The position numbers and the translations under genes were made by a program. Source: Candidatus Binatia bacterium (lineage in GTDB: Bacteria > Desulfobacterota > Binatia > UBA9968 > JAJDTQ01). From it: DNA of 64,000 bases. Each line of letters starts with the position of its first letter. Position 1 is the stretch's first letter. This document shows, piece by piece, positions 34,998 to 43,535 of this stretch. The notes under the pieces were generated by a model. That model was given only the letters and a program-made list of their open reading frames with translations. It made no database searches and had not been told where the DNA came from. The stretch lies in NCBI GenBank assembly GCA_951813575.1, contig OX638375.1, positions 3,946,752 through 4,010,751 on the forward strand. Direction: 5' to 3'.

Positions 34998-36161
34998 ATG
35001 GCCCGGAGCTATCGCTACGTTTCAGCAGACAGCCACTTCGAGTCGCCCCCGGACATGTGGACGCATCGGGTGCCGGCGAAGTATCGTGACCGGGCGCCCC
35101 GCCGCATCAAGCTGGCCAACGGCATGGACGCCATCGTCGAGGAAGGCCAGCCGCCCGAGGTCAGCGGCACCAACCAGTTCGCGGGCAAGTCTTCCGAGGA
35201 GTTCAGCCCCGTCGGCCTCGATTTCGACAACGCCCGCGGCGCGGGATCGCCGGAAGAGCGGCTGAAGGAGCAGGACGCCGACGGCATCGACGCCGAGGTG
35301 CTCTACGCCACCGAAGCGCGCAACACCGCCATCCGGGACCGGGACGCGTTCCTGGCCATCGTGCGGGCGTTCAACGATTACTTTATCGAAGAGTTTTGCG
35401 GGTTGGCGCCGGATCGTCTCATCGGCGCCGCCGTGCTGCCCAACGTCGGCGTCGACGATGACATCGCGGAGTTGAAGCGCTGTGCGGACATGGGATTCAA
35501 GACGGCCCGCCTGCACACCTTTCCCAGCGGGAAGCCTCATCCCACGCCCGAGGACGACCGCTTCTGGGCGGCGGCGTTGGATCTGGACATGCCGCTCACG
35601 ATCCACACGTCGTTCCCCCAGCGGACCCGTGGACGCGACGTCTATCACCTGAAGTATCCCAGGGAGCCGCAAGGGGAGGAGCGGCCGCCCGATTTTCTTC
35701 AGCGCATCGCCCGCCACGGCATCTACCATTGCGGCGCGGTGGAGGCCTCGCAACTCATTCTGGACGGGGTCTTCGACCGCTTCCCCAGGCTGCGGATCTA
35801 TTGGGCGGAGAACAACATCGGCTGGATCCCCTACTTCTACCAGCAGATGGACCAGGCCTACAAAGTCAGCGCTTCATGGGCCGAACGGCTCCTGGGGCTC
35901 AAGCGGTTGTCCCGCCTTCCGAGCGAGTATCTCCGGGAACACGCGCTGTGGGGCTTCTTCGACGATCCCATCGGCGTGGAGCTACGGCACCACGTGGGCG
36001 TGGACAAGATCATGTGGTCCACGGACTTCCCTCATATCGTGACCCACTGGCCCCGTTCCCTGGAGGTCATGGAACAGCAGTTCGCGGGCGTGCCCGAAGA
36101 TGAGAGAGAAATGATGCTCGCCGGCAACGCAGTGCGGTTTTTCCGGCTGGACAGTGCCTGA
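34998..36161 (+). CDS. Amidohydrolase-2 family protein
   Basis: A 387-aa metal-dependent hydrolase/decarboxylase. N-terminal YVSADSHFESPPDMW, a central TIHTSF His, the IYWAENNIGW block and the C-terminal IMWSTDFPHIVTHWP with the catalytic Asp are all present. It begins 59 bases after the NicX-like gene in the same direction. The N-terminal 60 residues parallel the proteins at 24826 and 51427, marking them as recent paralogues. Confidence 0.82.
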   Translation: MARSYRYVSADSHFESPPDMWTHRVPAKYRDRAPRRIKLANGMDAIVEEGQPPEVSGTNQFAGKSSEEFSPVGLDFDNARGAGSPEERLKEQDADGIDAEVLYATEARNTAIRDRDAFLAIVRAFNDYFIEEFCGLAPDRLIGAAVLPNVGVDDDIAELKRCADMGFKTARLHTFPSGKPHPTPEDDRFWAAALDLDMPLTIHTSFPQRTRGRDVYHLKYPREPQGEERPPDFLQRIARHGIYHCGAVEASQLILDGVFDRFPRLRIYWAENNIGWIPYFYQQMDQAYKVSASWAERLLGLKRLSRLPSEYLREHALWGFFDDPIGVELRHHVGVDKIMWSTDFPHIVTHWPRSLEVMEQQFAGVPEDEREMMLAGNAVRFFRLDSA

Positions 36162-36218
36162 CGGGCCTGTTCTCCACGCCTCTCCCGCTGATTCGACTTG
36201 ACGCTTCGAGATACGCTT

Positions 36219-36560
36219 CTAGCTTTGGTGCCGTGAGGGTTCGTTCGTGCTTGCCATCTGCTCGACGTCGGCAATGGTCGTACCGTCCATCCGAAAGGCC
36301 CGATGCGGGGCCCACTCCAGCACTTCCATGGTTCGAATACCCCTGGCGTGATGCGGGTCCTGGCCCGCGAGGGCCTTGGCCTCGTCCAGGCTCGACGCCA
36401 GCATGACGTAGATGCCATAGGCGCGGTCCGCCGTCGGCCCCGAGAAGAGCAGACGCCCGGCCCGGTGCTGTTCCTCCAGCCAGTCCCGGTGGTCGTCGTA
36501 GTTGCGTTGCTTCATCTCTTCCTTTTCCGGCAGGGAATGGGAGAGCACGAGATACCACAT
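36219..36560 (-). CDS. YCII-domain protein
   Basis: A 113-aa protein of the YciI/YCII family, a small ferredoxin-like fold with a conserved His-Asp pair. It opens with MWYLVLSHSLPEKEE and shows RNYDDHRDWLEEQHRAGRL, with the His and Asp expected near the active site. Members resemble muconolactone isomerase and the chloromuconate dehalogenation enzyme TftG, so a lactone or ring-fragment reaction is possible. It is convergent with the amidohydrolase at 34998. Function otherwise unknown. Confidence 0.7.
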   Translation of the reverse strand: MWYLVLSHSLPEKEEMKQRNYDDHRDWLEEQHRAGRLLFSGPTADRAYGIYVMLASSLDEAKALAGQDPHHARGIRTMEVLEWAPHRAFRMDGTTIADVEQMASTNEPSRHQS

Positions 36561-36785
36561 GGTGGGCCTCCTTCGAAGTAGGGTCGCTCCGAGCCCGGCA
36601 GGTCGAGCGCAACCTGCAGTCTACGACCGGTTGCCGCCGGACCGCAACTTCGCGGCTCACGCGCGGTCGGGAGGTCGCTCGGATCGAGGCGGCCGTCACG
36701 TTGCGACCTCCCGCGTTGACACGGTTTCTGGCGCCGATGTACGATCCCGCCGCGAGTTCCTTCACAAACCGGGAAGGGTGACACC

Positions 36786-38119
36786 ATGCGCAAGTTTCTC
36801 AGGTGCGGACAACTGTTCGACGGGTTGAGCGACGATCTGAAGTCCGATCAGACCGTCGTCCTTGAGGACGAGGTGATCGCCTTTGTCGGACCCACGGCGG
36901 AGGCGCCGCCGGCCCGTGCGGGCGAAACGGTCATGGACCATTCGGGCGCGTGGGTCCTGCCCGGGCTCATCGACATCCACGTTCACCTGAGCTATGGCAA
37001 TGCCCAGGCCAACGAAGACGTGGACATGTTCGCGCCCCCGGAGTTCCGAGCGTTGCGGGCCATGCACGCCGCCAGACAGGTCCTGAACGCCGGGTATACG
37101 TCGCTGGCCGATCCCGCATCCACCAACCGGGTGGCGGCTTCGGTGCGTGACGCGATCCATGCCGGGATGTTCCAGGGTCCCCGGATCACCTGCGCGGGAC
37201 GGCAAGTCACGGCACGCCAGGGACTGGGCGACTGGTACCCCACCTGGATCGGTGTGCCGGAGAGCTCCGTAGGCGTGCTGGTGCGCAGCCTCGACGAAGC
37301 CATCGAAGAGATCCGCATGCAGGTCAAGGACCGCATGGACATCATCAAGTTCGCCGTCGACGGGCTGCAGCGGAACCGCGCCGGCGAGCTCATGTCCGCT
37401 TCAACCAGGCGGAGCTGAACGCCATGGTGGAAGAATGCCGGCGGCTCGGCGTCAAGACCATCGCCCATGCGCGCGGGCGGGAAGCCGTGCTCTACTCGGC
37501 CCGGGCCGGTGTCGATGTCATCTTCCACGCGTTCGAAATGGATGACGAGGGGCTCGAGGAGATCGTCCGCAAAGGCTGTGTGATCTCGCCCGCACTGACT
37601 TTCCTGGTGAACACCGTGGAGTTCACCCGTCCGGGCGACCCGTGCTACCAATGGCGCCCCAACATGAACCGCGGCGATGTGGAAGTGGCTTCCCGGATGC
37701 TGGTCAAGGCCAGGGAGGCGGGCGTTCCCTTCATGGTTGGAACCGACAGCGGGTTTGCGGTCACGCCGTACGGCGAATGGCATGCCCGCGAGCTGGAGAT
37801 CATGGTCGAACATCTGGGCTTCGCCCCGGCGGAAGCCCTCCGAGCCACCACCAGCGGCAACTCGGGCCTGCTGCGGGAAGGCGATGCCGTCGGCCGCGTT
37901 GCCGCCGGCGCCCTAGCGGATCTGACCGTAGTCGCCGAGAACCCGTTGGAGGACATCTCCAGCCTCATGCGCCCGGAGAACATCACCTACGTCTATCTTG
38001 GCGGGGAAGAAGTCGACCTCGCTCCGATGCCGGAAGTCCAGCGGTACAGTTGGGAACAGTCGTTTCGCCAGTGGGGCGAAGTCTACACGCGCCAGCGGGT
38101 TGCGGAGTTGGCGTGCTGA
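36786..38119 (+). pseudogene. Imidazolonepropionase-like amidohydrolase with a frameshift
   Basis: Two consecutive frames together make one metal-dependent amidohydrolase of about 444 aa. The first (36786-37418) has the LPGLIDIHVHLS metal motif and DIIKFAVDGLQRN. The second continues as HVRFNQAELNAMVEEC, AHARG, DVIFHAFEMDDEG and FMVGTDSGFA, ending in ALADLTVVAENPLED. The frame changes between about 37380 and 37402, consistent with a one-base indel. All catalytic blocks are present across the two frames, so it is either a recent pseudogene or a sequence error. Confidence 0.72.
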
Positions 38120-38224
38120 AACAAGCTCGAGATATCCTCTTCGGGGAACCACGAAAGGGGAAGATCGTGCATGCTTCGAGGACTGGCTTTGTGACTTGTT
38201 TGATGGCTGTTGGGCTTGACCGAG

Positions 38225-38610
38225 GGGCCCAAACCTCACGGCACCGCCGCTGGTCTCAAGGGAGTGATCAGCACAGCCGGCGCCCTCGGAGGCTCGTGTG
38301 CGGACGGCGACTATCTCGGGCCCGGCTTTTCAATGACAATATGGTCGCGGCGTACCGGTCTTTCGGCCAAAGGTCCGTAATACCCGTCTTGACGGTCTAC
38401 GCCGAGAACGATCCCCGAACGGTCAGAGTCGAGTCCTGGCGCAAGGCCTACACCGAGGCCGGCGGCAACGCGAAACGGGTGGTGCTGCCGAGGCAGGGAA
38501 AATCGGCCAAACAGGCCCACGGGTTCTTTTACAAGTCGTGGTCGACCGAGGCATGGAAACCGCACTTCAATGAGTTTCTCTCGTCGTTGGATCTGCCCAA
38601 GCTCCGTTGA
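38225..38610 (+). pseudogene. Dienelactone-hydrolase-like remnant
   Basis: The C-terminal half of an alpha/beta hydrolase. One frame gives GLKGVISTAGALGGSCADGD, and after a frame change near 38330 another gives NDNMVAAYRSFG, VIPVLTVYAENDPRT (acid Asp) and KQAHGFFYKSW (catalytic His), ending at 38610. The nucleophile Ser region and N-terminus are missing. It is degraded and directly follows the frameshifted amidohydrolase. Confidence 0.55.
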
Positions 38611-38651
38611 CACAGCTTCGGATCCCATCACACACGCGGGCCGCGATCCCG

Positions 38652-39887
38652 TCACAGGTCCGACTTGCGGATCTCCCGTTTGAAGGTCACCAGCCCCAGG
38701 GTGGCGCCGAAGCAGATGGCGGCGCCCGCCAGGAGGGTCAGGGGCGCGCCGATGAACGCCGCGACGAAGCCCGACTGCGCCTCCCCCAGGCTCGTGCCGC
38801 CAACGCCCAGCATCCGCTGGAAGCTCAGGACCCGTCCTCTCAACCGGTCGGGAGTGATGGTCTGGATGATGACGTTGCAGAGCACCATCTGAACGGCTTC
38901 GAAGAAGCCCAGCAAGAACACCGCGGCCATCGACAGCAGAAACCAGCCCGACAGCGCCAGCACCGCGAGGGGGACGGCATAGGCGAAGAGCCCGAACACA
39001 ACCCAAAGCCCCTTGTACCGGAGGTTCCCAAGCGACATGATCACGGCGACGCCGAGGATGGCGCCCCCGGCGGAGGCGGACAGAAGCAGGCCGAAGCCTC
39101 CGGCGCCGGCGCCGAGGGCGACGACGAAGATCGGCAGCAAGGCCCGGTGGCTCCCGACGTAGACGGTGATGAGTTCCATGGCGAGGAAGACCCACACCGT
39201 GGCCTCCCGGCGAACGAATTCGAAGCCCTCCATCAGGCTCCGGAAGGGAGACACGCGGACGCCGGACACGTCCGACACGTAGTGGATCGCCGCCACCAGG
39301 AAGGCCGCCGAGAAGTAGACGCAGCCGTTGAGAGCATAGGTCAGGCCGGAGCCGAGCCAGACGATGAGCAAACTGGCCAGGAGCGGAGCCGTAAGCTGGG
39401 ACAGCTTCCGGCTCATGGCCGTGAGCGAGAGGGCGTTGAGGAGTACTTCTCGTGGCACCAGCCCCGGCACCATGGCGTTGCGGGCCGGCGCGCCCAGGGC
39501 GTTCAAGGACGCGTTCAGAAAACCTGCGACATAGATGTGCCAGACTTCCACCAGGCCCGTGACCGCCAGGAACGCCAGCCCGGCGTTCACGGCGCCGTTG
39601 CACGCCTGCACCAGGATCACGAACCGGCGGCGGTCGATGCGGTCGGCGAGGACGCCGCCGAACGGGGACAGGACGAAGACGGGAATTCCGCGCACCAGTC
39701 CGGTGAGCCCCAGGTGGAAGGCCGAGCCCGTCAACTCGTAGATGAGCCACAGCTCCAGGGTCCGCTGGATATAGAAACCGAAGGACGTGGCCAGGATGGC
39801 CAGACACAGCAGGCTGAAGCCGCGATGGACCAGCGCGCCGCGGGTCGGGCTCAGCCTCGCCGTCAGTTTTTCGGGGGCACGGGACAC
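38652..39887 (-). CDS. MFS transporter (EntS/MFS_3-like), paralogue
   Basis: A 411-aa inner-membrane protein with about 12 helices, similar in type to the MFS gene at 2179. The loop GGVLADRIDRRRF between helices 2 and 3 and TPDRLRGRVLSFQR in the second half are MFS_3 signatures. It is probably a proton-driven exporter. It lies 33 bases downstream of the M24-fold gene and on the same strand, so they may be co-transcribed. Confidence 0.84.
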   Translation of the reverse strand: MSRAPEKLTARLSPTRGALVHRGFSLLCLAILATSFGFYIQRTLELWLIYELTGSAFHLGLTGLVRGIPVFVLSPFGGVLADRIDRRRFVILVQACNGAVNAGLAFLAVTGLVEVWHIYVAGFLNASLNALGAPARNAMVPGLVPREVLLNALSLTAMSRKLSQLTAPLLASLLIVWLGSGLTYALNGCVYFSAAFLVAAIHYVSDVSGVRVSPFRSLMEGFEFVRREATVWVFLAMELITVYVGSHRALLPIFVVALGAGAGGFGLLLSASAGGAILGVAVIMSLGNLRYKGLWVVFGLFAYAVPLAVLALSGWFLLSMAAVFLLGFFEAVQMVLCNVIIQTITPDRLRGRVLSFQRMLGVGGTSLGEAQSGFVAAFIGAPLTLLAGAAICFGATLGLVTFKREIRKSDL

Positions 39888-39920
39888 TAGACGGGAAGCA
39901 GCGTGCCGATCTCCTGAACT

Positions 39921-41111
39921 TCAGCCATCCGACACAAGCAGTTCGACCTTCCGAGCGCTCAGTTCGCGGTAGCCCTCATCGGTGACCACGATACTCGTCC
40001 CCCCGAGCAGCGTATCGTCACCGTCTTTGGCAACAAGCGTCGGCGAGATGCTGTAGATCATGCCGCTCCTCAAGACGAAGTTGCCCCCGCCGCCCAGATT
40101 CTTGCCGCCCCGGGAGTCGGCAACCTTGAATGCCGGTCCGGGAAACTCCGGCACATCGATGCCGTACTGATGAATCTGTGAATGCGGCGACGCGTTGAAC
40201 CCCGTGTCGTTGCAGGCGATCTCGTAGGCATCGATCAACTCGCGCTGGGTGACGCCGTCCCGCACCTTTTCGAGCACGGCATCCCGGATATGTTGCACGC
40301 CCGCGAACATCTCCCGGTGAAGTGCCTTGGGCTTGCCAAAGGAGATCTCCTGATCGCTGTGCCCGGCATAATGTCCGTATTCGGAATGCGCGGTCAGCGT
40401 TCCCATGTCGCCTCGCTGAATCCTCCGGCGCAGCCCGAGGTGGGCAAGTATGGGATTTTGCAGAGGCACGGGGCCGAAAGTGAAGAAGAAAGTCGAATCC
40501 GTGTCACCGCCCGCGGCCCACATGGCCTTGACGCCCTCTTGCACCACCTCGGCTCCCGTCATGCCCGGCCGGGCTACCTCATGGACCCGTTCGACGGCCA
40601 CGTCGAATATCCGGTTGGCCGCCTCGATCATACGGACTTCTTCCGCGCTCTTGAGGGTTCGAACGTCTGCCAACACATCCGATACGTCAACGATATCAGC
40701 GGCCGGAAGTTCAGCGGCCAACTGTTCGTAAAACCCGTGACTCAGGCCGCCATGGCCCACTCTTGCGCCGGTGACCCCGATCGTCCCGTTCTCGAGCCCC
40801 AGCTCCCTGATCCGCGCGATCAGAGGCGTGGCATCGATCCCGGACCGCAGGTCCTTGACCCAGTCCTGTGCATCGGCGAGTACTTGCGGCGACAGGTCCA
40901 CGAAATGGCGTCGGTGGATGATGGCCGTCAGAACCGTTCCTTCCGCTGTCGGAAGCAGCCCGAATCTTTCGCCGGGAAGTCCGTTGGTCAGGTAGAACAG
41001 GTTGCTGCCGACGGCAATCACGCAATCGACGGCGCGTGACCGCAGACGCTGCCGGATGGCGGCGTACCTCCGGTCCCGTTCGGCCGATGTCAACCGGATA
41101 TCGGTTTCCAT
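39921..41111 (-). CDS. M24 (creatinase/prolidase-fold) protein without metal ligands
   Basis: A 396-aa pita-bread-fold protein with a creatinase-type N-domain (CVIAVGSNLFYLTN) and an M24 C-domain. In metallopeptidases of this family two Asp, one His and two Glu bind metal. Here the first Asp position reads Thr (GTLTAHSEYG), the second lies in GHYAGHSDQE without an aligned Asp, the His is kept (IHQYGIDVPEFPG), and the Glu positions read Ser (YSISPT) and no Glu (GGTSIVVT). It is therefore more like metal-independent creatinase than a peptidase. The substrate is unknown. Confidence 0.75.
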   Translation of the reverse strand: METDIRLTSAERDRRYAAIRQRLRSRAVDCVIAVGSNLFYLTNGLPGERFGLLPTAEGTVLTAIIHRRHFVDLSPQVLADAQDWVKDLRSGIDATPLIARIRELGLENGTIGVTGARVGHGGLSHGFYEQLAAELPAADIVDVSDVLADVRTLKSAEEVRMIEAANRIFDVAVERVHEVARPGMTGAEVVQEGVKAMWAAGGDTDSTFFFTFGPVPLQNPILAHLGLRRRIQRGDMGTLTAHSEYGHYAGHSDQEISFGKPKALHREMFAGVQHIRDAVLEKVRDGVTQRELIDAYEIACNDTGFNASPHSQIHQYGIDVPEFPGPAFKVADSRGGKNLGGGGNFVLRSGMIYSISPTLVAKDGDDTLLGGTSIVVTDEGYRELSARKVELLVSDG

Positions 41112-41298
41112 GAACCACCTCGTCCTCTTCGCCGTGCGCTTGCCTGATTCGCACGGTTGCGTTGCCGCGGACTCTACCGGTTCCGGAAGACGAGCCGCCT
41201 GGAAGTTTCACGAGCAGGGTCGATGCGGGGCTCGAAGGTAGGTTTGGAGCCTGCCGGACCCGGTGGCTCTCGCCAAATCCGGCAGGCTCCGAAGTTGC

Positions 41299-42258
41299 CT
41301 AGGCGGCGCTGCGGCCGTTCTCGGCTTCGACCAGTGGACGGTAGCGCTCGTTCATTTCCATCCAGTGGGCGGCGCGCTTCCTGGCGCGTTCGATCTGGTT
41401 GTCTGGAAAGTTAAGGAACGGCACCCGGGTGGGTCCCACCTTGCAGTAGTCCGTGTACTCGGCGGGCCGCTTGAAGCCCTCGCCGGGGACGGGCTTGCCC
41501 TGGCTGGCGGTCATGATGTCGGCGATGACCTCGGCGGCCTTGTCGTTCTCGCCGCGCCGCGCCAGGTTCCGGAGATGGAGGATCGGCCAGGGGCCCATCC
41601 AGACCTCGGTGGACCAGCAGCCGGCTGCCCCCAGGCTGTAGTAGGGGACGAGTTGGGTCTGGTTCACGAACACGCTGATCCTGCCCTGGGTGATCCGTTG
41701 CATGTTCATGAATTGGCTGGTGGTGCGGTGGCTGTCCTTCATGCCAATGATGGAGGGCTTCTTCACCAGCTCCTTGAACGCCCCCACCGGCAGCGTGAAT
41801 TTGTGGTTCCCCGGGTTGTGGTAGATCAGGATGTTCAGCGTCGGGAACAGGTCGGCGATGTCATGGAAGAAACGGACGGCATCGGGCAGCGGGAGCGTCT
41901 CGTAGTAGGGGACGCCCAGCAGCACTCCGTCCGCGCCCGTGTCCTTGACGAAGTTCATTTTCCGCACCACCTCCCGCGAGTTCGGGCTGGTGACGCCGAT
42001 GAACAGCGGGACCCGCTTCTTCACCGTGTCCACGGCCGCCGTGGTGATGGTCTGGAACTCTTCCCACAGCAGGTTGTAGCACTCGCCGTAGGTGCCGGTG
42101 GTGGAGATGACGTCGATGCCGTCCTTGATGATCCGGTCCACTCCCGCGGCCAGGTTGTCCACGGCGATGGTCTGGGTCGCCAGTATGTCCACGGCGTCGT
42201 CGGTGGCGAATGCGGGCATCATGCCCATGGCTCCGCCGATGTCCTTTGGGGTCAACAT
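41299..42258 (-). CDS. DapA-fold hydratase-aldolase, NahE/PhdJ-like (copy 2)
   Basis: A 319-aa Schiff-base aldolase, paralogue of the gene at 32566. TGTYGECYNLLWEEF, NSREVVRKMNF and VLLGVPYYE mark the hydratase-aldolase subgroup. The Lys is in IIGMKDSHRT, and the C-terminal KVGPTRVPF corresponds to the RPP(Y/F) element. The start has an almost perfect ribosome site, AAGGAGGTGA, six bases upstream. It has its own promoter (42313-42342) and stands apart from other genes by more than 130 bases on each side. Confidence 0.82.
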   Translation of the reverse strand: MLTPKDIGGAMGMMPAFATDDAVDILATQTIAVDNLAAGVDRIIKDGIDVISTTGTYGECYNLLWEEFQTITTAAVDTVKKRVPLFIGVTSPNSREVVRKMNFVKDTGADGVLLGVPYYETLPLPDAVRFFHDIADLFPTLNILIYHNPGNHKFTLPVGAFKELVKKPSIIGMKDSHRTTSQFMNMQRITQGRISVFVNQTQLVPYYSLGAAGCWSTEVWMGPWPILHLRNLARRGENDKAAEVIADIMTASQGKPVPGEGFKRPAEYTDYCKVGPTRVPFLNFPDNQIERARKRAAHWMEMNERYRPLVEAENGRSAA

Positions 42259-42312
42259 GAGTCACCTCCTTGATTGAAGCTGTTTGTGTCGAATTCTGCG
42301 TTGGTGGAAACC

Positions 42313-42342
42313 ACTATACTCACAATGAGGTTCATCCATCAA
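42313..42342 (-). promoter_or_regulatory. Promoter of the NahE-like gene
   Basis: On the minus strand TTGATG (42342-42337) and TATAGT (42318-42313) are separated by 18 bases. They lie about 55 bases upstream of the start at 42258. With the strong ribosome site this suggests high expression. Confidence 0.55.
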
Positions 42343-42392
42343 TCGCGTAGACAGTCATGCGAAGCGGGCCGCGAAGGGGTTTGAAATCTCGG

Positions 42393-43535
42393 CTACGTCC
42401 CGGCGGGCTCGATGCCGTAAAGCCCGGCGGCGTTGTTCCACAGGATCTTCTCGCGGGTCCCGTCGCTGACACCCCGGAAGCAGCGCTCCACGGTCTCCTG
42501 TGTGCGCGGCCAGGTGGAGGTGGCCAGGGGCAGGTTGGTGGACCAGAGGATGTGGTCTTCGCCCAGGTAGCCCACGAAGGGCGCGATCTGGTCGAACCAC
42601 GCGGTCAGGTAGCACTGGCGGTGAAACATCTCGGAGGGCTTGAGGTCGTAGCCTTCGCGCGCAAGGCCGTCTTGCTCGAACTGGTGGTCGGCCCATTCCA
42701 GGTACAGCATGGCCCAGCTCACGGCGCTCTCCGCCAGCACCAGCCGCAGGCGCGGATGGCGCAGCAGCACCCGCGAGAAGGACAGGAGCGAGAGCACGTA
42801 GACGCTGGACATGGGCCGCGTCACCGCGTCCACGGCTTCGGACAGGGCCGGGGCGAGCCCGGAGAACGCCGGGTACAGCAACTGCGGCGAGGCTCCGGCG
42901 TGCAGCGACACCGGCACGCCCATCTCTTCGCACGCGCTCCACACCGGATCGTACTCCGGGCCGCTCACGTGGGGCACGTCCCGGAGGTGCATGGGCAGGG
43001 CCGGGAAGACGATGCCCCGGTGCCCCTTGGCCACCGCCCGCCGCATCTCCGCGGCCGCTGCCTCGGGCGGCCAGATGGGCACGATGCACTGGGGGATGAA
43101 ACGCGGGCTGGCGGCGGCCCACTCTTCCAGCAGCCAGTCGTTGTAGGCCTGGACGCAGGCGGTCTCTAGCTCCGGGTCGTCGAGCCGCCCGAAGGTTTCT
43201 CCGGCCATGCCGGCGACGGTGGGAAAGAGCACCGAAAAGGCAATGCCGGCGGCGTCCATGGCCTTCAACCGCTCCGCGGGGGACCAGGCCGCGGCGGGCA
43301 CTTCTTCCCAGCGCGCGGGCTCGCGGTTTCGGTCGGGCATGAGCGCCCCCGCCGACGCCACCTTGCCGCCGAGCAGCGGCTGTCCGTCCACGACCCAGTG
43401 CTCGGCGCCGCCGGCGTCGCGTTCGAGATGCGGGATGCGGTCGCCGAAGCGGCCCCGGGAGAGCCGCCCGGTCCACAGGTCGGGTGGTTCCTGGACGTGG
43501 TCGTCCGCGCTCACCAACCCGTGGGCAAGGCTCAT
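42393..43535 (-). CDS. Amidohydrolase-2 family protein with altered catalytic motif
   Basis: A 380-aa member of the amidohydrolase-2 family. The N-terminus LVSADDHVQEPPDLW matches the paralogues. The C-terminal block, IMWSTDFPHIVTHWP in the gene at 34998, reads ILWSTNLPLATSTWP here: the conserved catalytic Asp is Asn and the His two residues after it is Leu. Activity by the usual mechanism is doubtful. The start overlaps the stop of the amidohydrolase at 43532 (ATGA), so the two are translated together and could form a mixed complex. Confidence 0.8.
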   Translation of the reverse strand: MSLAHGLVSADDHVQEPPDLWTGRLSRGRFGDRIPHLERDAGGAEHWVVDGQPLLGGKVASAGALMPDRNREPARWEEVPAAAWSPAERLKAMDAAGIAFSVLFPTVAGMAGETFGRLDDPELETACVQAYNDWLLEEWAAASPRFIPQCIVPIWPPEAAAAEMRRAVAKGHRGIVFPALPMHLRDVPHVSGPEYDPVWSACEEMGVPVSLHAGASPQLLYPAFSGLAPALSEAVDAVTRPMSSVYVLSLLSFSRVLLRHPRLRLVLAESAVSWAMLYLEWADHQFEQDGLAREGYDLKPSEMFHRQCYLTAWFDQIAPFVGYLGEDHILWSTNLPLATSTWPRTQETVERCFRGVSDGTREKILWNNAAGLYGIEPAGT

